Position numbers and translations under genes: made by a program. The notes under the pieces are model-generated. The model searched no databases. It had not been told where the DNA came from and saw nothing but the letters and a program-made list of their open reading frames with translations. A stretch of DNA of 64,000 bases from Oscillospiraceae bacterium (GTDB lineage: Bacteria; Bacillota; Clostridia; Oscillospirales; Ruminococcaceae), in the NCBI GenBank assembly GCA_016281125.1, contig JAEEIA010000094.1, forward strand, positions 1-64,000. The letters run 5' to 3'. Of this stretch, positions 61,172 to 64,000 are shown piece after piece; position 1 is the first letter of the stretch, and each line of letters opens with the position of its first letter.

Positions 61172-62818
61172 TCAGAACAGATACGCCTCCGGATCCACAC
61201 GGTTGCTGGTCGAGTTTCCGCCGATACGCACCTCAAAATGCAGGTGCGGACCCGTGGAGTGACCGGTCGAGCCGATTACGCCGATCTGCTGACCGACGGT
61301 CACGGACTGACCTGACGAAACAGTCGGCTTGGCAAGATGCGCATAGAGCGTATACATGCCGTTGCCGTGGCTGAGAATCACATAATTGCCGTAGCCGCCG
61401 TTGCAGCCACAGTTGTAAGTCTTGCCGAAATTGTGTCCGCAGCCGGTCTTGACGAGAATGACCGTACCGGACGCTGCTGCGCAGGCGGCAGCACCGTTGA
61501 TCGGGCTGGTCGTGCCGATAATGTCGATGCCGCTGTGATGCGTACCCCAGCGCGGACCGAATCCGCTGGAGATTTTATAATAGCCCGGTGCCGGCCAGGA
61601 GAGCTTTCCACCCTGATAATCCGGCTGCGGGTTGGTCTGTGTCGCCTGGGTTGCCTGTGTGGCCTGCGTCGCCTGTGTAGAAGGTTGTGTCGCCTTGGTG
61701 GTAGACTGGGTGGCCTGCGTTGCCTGCGTCACGGTCGTAGGATTCTGCTGCTGATTGGCAGGCGCCTGTGTGACTGCATTGTTCTTTTTAGCGTCCTCGG
61801 CAGACTTTCTGTCGGCTTCCTCCTGCGCCTTTCTGGCAGCCTCTTCCTTCGCTTTCCGTTCGGCTTCTTCCTTGGCCTTGCGTTCCGCCTCGATTTTCGC
61901 CTTACGCTCCGCTTCTTCCTTTGCTTTGCGCTCAGCCTCTTCTTTCGCCTTGCGTTCCGCTTCTTCTTTTGCTTTGCGCTCGGCTTCCTCCTTGGCTTTG
62001 CGTTCAGCCTCGGCCTTGGCGATTGCCTCTGCGATAATCCTTTCTTCTTCCTCTGCCAGTTCGTCCATGGTTTTCTGATCCGCAGCGATCTGAACCTTGA
62101 CATCCTCCTGCCGGTCCATGATCTGCTGCATTTCGGTGCCGTTCTGCGCAGAAGCCTCGCTCAGTTCATCCTGCGAGGACTTGAATTCACCGTAGAGCAC
62201 GCCCATTTCCGTTTCCTGAATATTGAGCGACTGCAAATTCGCAGTGAGATCCTGTTCACTCTTGGTCAGGTCGCGGATTTCATCGCGCAGACGGTCAATG
62301 ATCTCATTGTCATGCTTGGAAATGCGCTTGACAATATCGACGCGGGAGAGAACGTCATAAAAACTCGTGGCGCCGACCAGAGCAGACAGAATGCCGTCGT
62401 TGCCGTGAACATACATGGCACGAATACGCTTCTTGAAAAGCTCCCGGTCCTTATCGACCTGCTTTTTCTGCTTTTCAATCTGCTCCTCCAGCTCAGCGAT
62501 CTGCTGTTCCGTATCCTCCATATCAACATGGAGATTCTGGAGTTGCGTATCAATGAGCAGCATTTTTCCGCTGATCAGATCAATCTGCTCTTTCAGCGTC
62601 TGCTCATACTGTGCCTTTTTGCTGAGGTCGTCAGCAAGCACAGCGAGCTGCTCTTTTTTCTTATTGATCTGCTCCTGCTTTTCCTTTTTTTCTTTCTCGA
62701 TTTCCTCAAGCGTTTTTGCTTCTGCGGGAACCGGGATATTCTGCCAGGCGGAGAATGAGGCAGCAGCCGTGGTCACTGCGAACAGCATCGCAAGTGTCCG
62801 TTTGATTCTGATATCCAT
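61172..62818 (-). CDS. EnvC/PcsB-like murein hydrolase activator, M23 (copy 2)
   Basis: A 548-residue paralogue of the preceding gene. Signal peptide about 1-34, coiled coil to about 265, nine 8-residue AERKAKEE repeats (271-342), a Thr/Gln-rich linker (364-399, TQA repeats) and an M23 domain with HSGID (His428, Asp432) and HLHFEV (525-530). The catalytic Zn ligands are intact. It lies 13 bases after ftsX. The TQA linker and longer repeat array distinguish it from copy 1, so the two may reach different distances through the wall. Confidence 0.9.
   Translation of the reverse strand: MDIRIKRTLAMLFAVTTAAASFSAWQNIPVPAEAKTLEEIEKEKKEKQEQINKKKEQLAVLADDLSKKAQYEQTLKEQIDLISGKMLLIDTQLQNLHVDMEDTEQQIAELEEQIEKQKKQVDKDRELFKKRIRAMYVHGNDGILSALVGATSFYDVLSRVDIVKRISKHDNEIIDRLRDEIRDLTKSEQDLTANLQSLNIQETEMGVLYGEFKSSQDELSEASAQNGTEMQQIMDRQEDVKVQIAADQKTMDELAEEEERIIAEAIAKAEAERKAKEEAERKAKEEAERKAKEEAERKAKEEAERKAKIEAERKAKEEAERKAKEEAARKAQEEADRKSAEDAKKNNAVTQAPANQQQNPTTVTQATQATQSTTKATQPSTQATQATQATQATQTNPQPDYQGGKLSWPAPGYYKISSGFGPRWGTHHSGIDIIGTTSPINGAAACAAASGTVILVKTGCGHNFGKTYNCGCNGGYGNYVILSHGNGMYTLYAHLAKPTVSSGQSVTVGQQIGVIGSTGHSTGPHLHFEVRIGGNSTSNRVDPEAYLF
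61793..62008 (-). repeat. Tandem 24-bp repeats coding for AERKAKEE
   Basis: Nine consecutive 24-bp units in the coiled coil of the second M23 gene, each encoding AERKAKEE or a close variant (KIE, AQEE, KSAED at the end). The paralogue at 59536 has five. Copy-number change by slippage would alter the coiled-coil length in register. Confidence 0.85.
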
Positions 62819-62830
62819 TTGAAAGGCTCC

Positions 62831-63748
62831 TTACATATTAGCAGCGCGGTATTTGAGGTGTACGCGTGTCGAAAGTACACTTCCGATTGCGCCAATCAGC
62901 GAACCGGCAACCACATACGCAAGCGTCACCAAAGTGCCGATTTTGCTGTACGGAATCACATTGCCGAGGCCGATTGTGCTCAGAACGTCAAATCGTCCGA
63001 GCAGATCCACAAGGCTGTCATAGGAGAACCATGTCATCAGTGTTGCACAGCACCCCGCGAGGAAGCCTGTGATCATGCCCTCGATAAAGAACGGGAACCG
63101 GATAAAGCCCTTGGTTGCGCCGACGCTCTGCATGATGCTGATTTCACGGCGGCGGGAGAACACGCTGGCGCGCGTCGTATTCGAGATTATCACGACGGAA
63201 ACGATCAGCAGTGCAATGATAATCGCAGATGCGACAATCGTGACGATGCGGCGCGCTTCTGTCAGCAGCTCAACAAAGGAGTCCGGAGAACTGACGGAAT
63301 CGACGTCTGCGATCTGTTTGACCGCTTTGACGGTATCGTCCATCTTGGTGATGTCCGCAACCCGGATGCGGTAAGCATCCGGCAGAATCTGTTCATCCTC
63401 GTAGGAATCAAAGACCTCCGTATAATCCTGCATATTGGTCTTGAGGTTTTCCAGCGCTTCCTCACCGGTATAAAGCGTCACGGAGCTGACATTGTCCATT
63501 TGCTCCAATGTTTCCCCGATTTCCGCGATCCGTTCATCAGAGGTATCATCCAGCAGGAAAATGACAGCTTCGTTTTTATCCTCGATACCGCCGATAATCG
63601 CATTGATATTGATGTAAAACAGAACGGAGATGCCGACAAGCAGAAGGCTGACCAGCAGCACGCAGAAGGAGGCAAACGCCATTACGCGGTTCTTCCACAC
63701 ATTGTCGAAGCCCTGCTTTACAAGATACCGAAAACTACTGAGCTTCAA
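62831..63748 (-). CDS. ftsX: Cell division protein FtsX
   Basis: A 305-residue FtsX with a first membrane segment (about 22-44), an extracellular loop of about 110 residues, and three C-terminal helices (about 160-290), the FtsX layout. It anchors FtsE and relays signals to the wall hydrolases encoded downstream. I take the TTG at 63748 as start because GGAGGC lies at the right distance; a TTG at 63763 is also in frame. The frame overlaps the ftsE stop by 14 bases. Confidence 0.9.
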   Translation of the reverse strand: MKLSSFRYLVKQGFDNVWKNRVMAFASFCVLLVSLLLVGISVLFYININAIIGGIEDKNEAVIFLLDDTSDERIAEIGETLEQMDNVSSVTLYTGEEALENLKTNMQDYTEVFDSYEDEQILPDAYRIRVADITKMDDTVKAVKQIADVDSVSSPDSFVELLTEARRIVTIVASAIIIALLIVSVVIISNTTRASVFSRRREISIMQSVGATKGFIRFPFFIEGMITGFLAGCCATLMTWFSYDSLVDLLGRFDVLSTIGLGNVIPYSKIGTLVTLAYVVAGSLIGAIGSVLSTRVHLKYRAANM

Positions 63749-64000
63749 CTTCTGCGCCTCCAATCACTTCGTCAAATACAACTTCGCCTTCGCTGATATT
63801 GATAATGCGGCCGCCGAAATGGCGCACCATTTCATGAGCGTGCGTGACCATGAGAATCGTGGTGCCGCATGCATTGATGCCCTGAAGCAGTTCTACGAGC
63901 TCATAGGCCAGCTCCGGATCAACATTACCGGTTGGCTCGTCTGCAATGAGCAGAGCCGGATCGTTGACAAGCGCTCTTGCCAATGCACAGCGCTGTTGCT
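63735..64000 (-). CDS. ftsE: Cell division ATP-binding protein FtsE (5' partial)
   Basis: The frame is open to the right edge and gives the C-terminal 87 residues of an ABC ATPase: CALARALVNDP, the Walker B LLIADEPTGNVDPE and the H-loop ILMVTHAHEMV. The pairing with ftsX identifies it as FtsE. The Walker A region lies outside the window. Confidence 0.92.
   Translation of the reverse strand, partial: QQRCALARALVNDPALLIADEPTGNVDPELAYELVELLQGINACGTTILMVTHAHEMVRHFGGRIINISEGEVVFDEVIGGAEVEAQ

Noticed and set aside
61793-62008. Regular 24-bp repeat array considered as CRISPR
   Set aside because: No spacers; the repeats are contiguous and in frame within a coding coiled coil.
59899-62758. Long Cys/Arg/Phe-rich plus-strand frames over the M23 genes
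   Set aside because: Complement of the coiled-coil AERKAKEE repeats; no ribosome site and low-complexity composition.

Overview
The window looks like chromosome from a fibre-degrading, cellulosome-forming Ruminococcus-type Firmicute. The evidence is several secreted proteins with type I dockerins (three SGNH/GDSL esterases, a GH9 cellulase, a very large subtilase), a small cohesin-dockerin adaptor, a mannan pair (GH26 plus GH130), a sortase-built pilus locus, and Gram-positive signals throughout (strong AGGAGG sites, TTGACA-17-TATAAT promoters often with an extended TGn -10). The species call is inference; no rRNA is present.

Layout. 1-1.7 kb: what looks like the edge of an accessory element (end of an unknown gene, a small membrane protein, about 500 bp of densely structured non-coding sequence with two facing consensus promoters) abutting the 3' end of a tRNA-Gln gene. 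1.9-7.1 kb (+): lipid kinase, NYN/PIN protein, dockerin esterase, lipoprotein, aminotransferase. 7.2-15.6 kb (-): CPBP protease, a repetitive Ala/Pro-rich protein, and an operon of membrane sensor, sigma factor and ABC exporter. 16-21 kb (+): two more dockerin esterases and MgtE behind a leader ORF with an attenuator-like hairpin. 21.1-25.3 kb (-): GlpA/GlpB-like flavoproteins, DUF1667 and an RlmD-type methyltransferase. 25.5-33.4 kb (-): a complete pilus operon (signal peptidase, tip adhesin, major pilin, class C sortase, minor pilin, second sortase).

33.8-41.5 kb: GlsB-like protein, a phosphoribosyltransferase-like protein, the 1711-residue subtilase/LRR/dockerin protein, Pta. 41.6-44.3 kb (-): a six-cysteine 51-residue peptide, a radical SAM/SPASM enzyme and HflX in one operon, the best candidate for an undescribed peptide-modification system. 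44.4-48.2 kb (+): cohesin-dockerin adaptor, GH9 cellulase, tautomerase-like protein. 48.8-53.9 kb (+): Ppk1, AI-2E-family permease, and a vitamin ECF S-component with CoaX. 53.9-55.4 kb (-): ECF sigma with zinc-finger anti-sigma. 55.5-58.1 kb (-): mannan enzymes. 58.2-64 kb (-): ftsE-ftsX, two tandem coiled-coil M23 endopeptidases and an S41 protease, a division-linked wall-hydrolysis operon.

The unifying theme is cell-surface work: plant polymer binding and hydrolysis, pilus assembly and wall remodelling, with two separate sigma/membrane-regulator pairs likely sensing the envelope. All similarity calls are from motif recognition; no database search was run.
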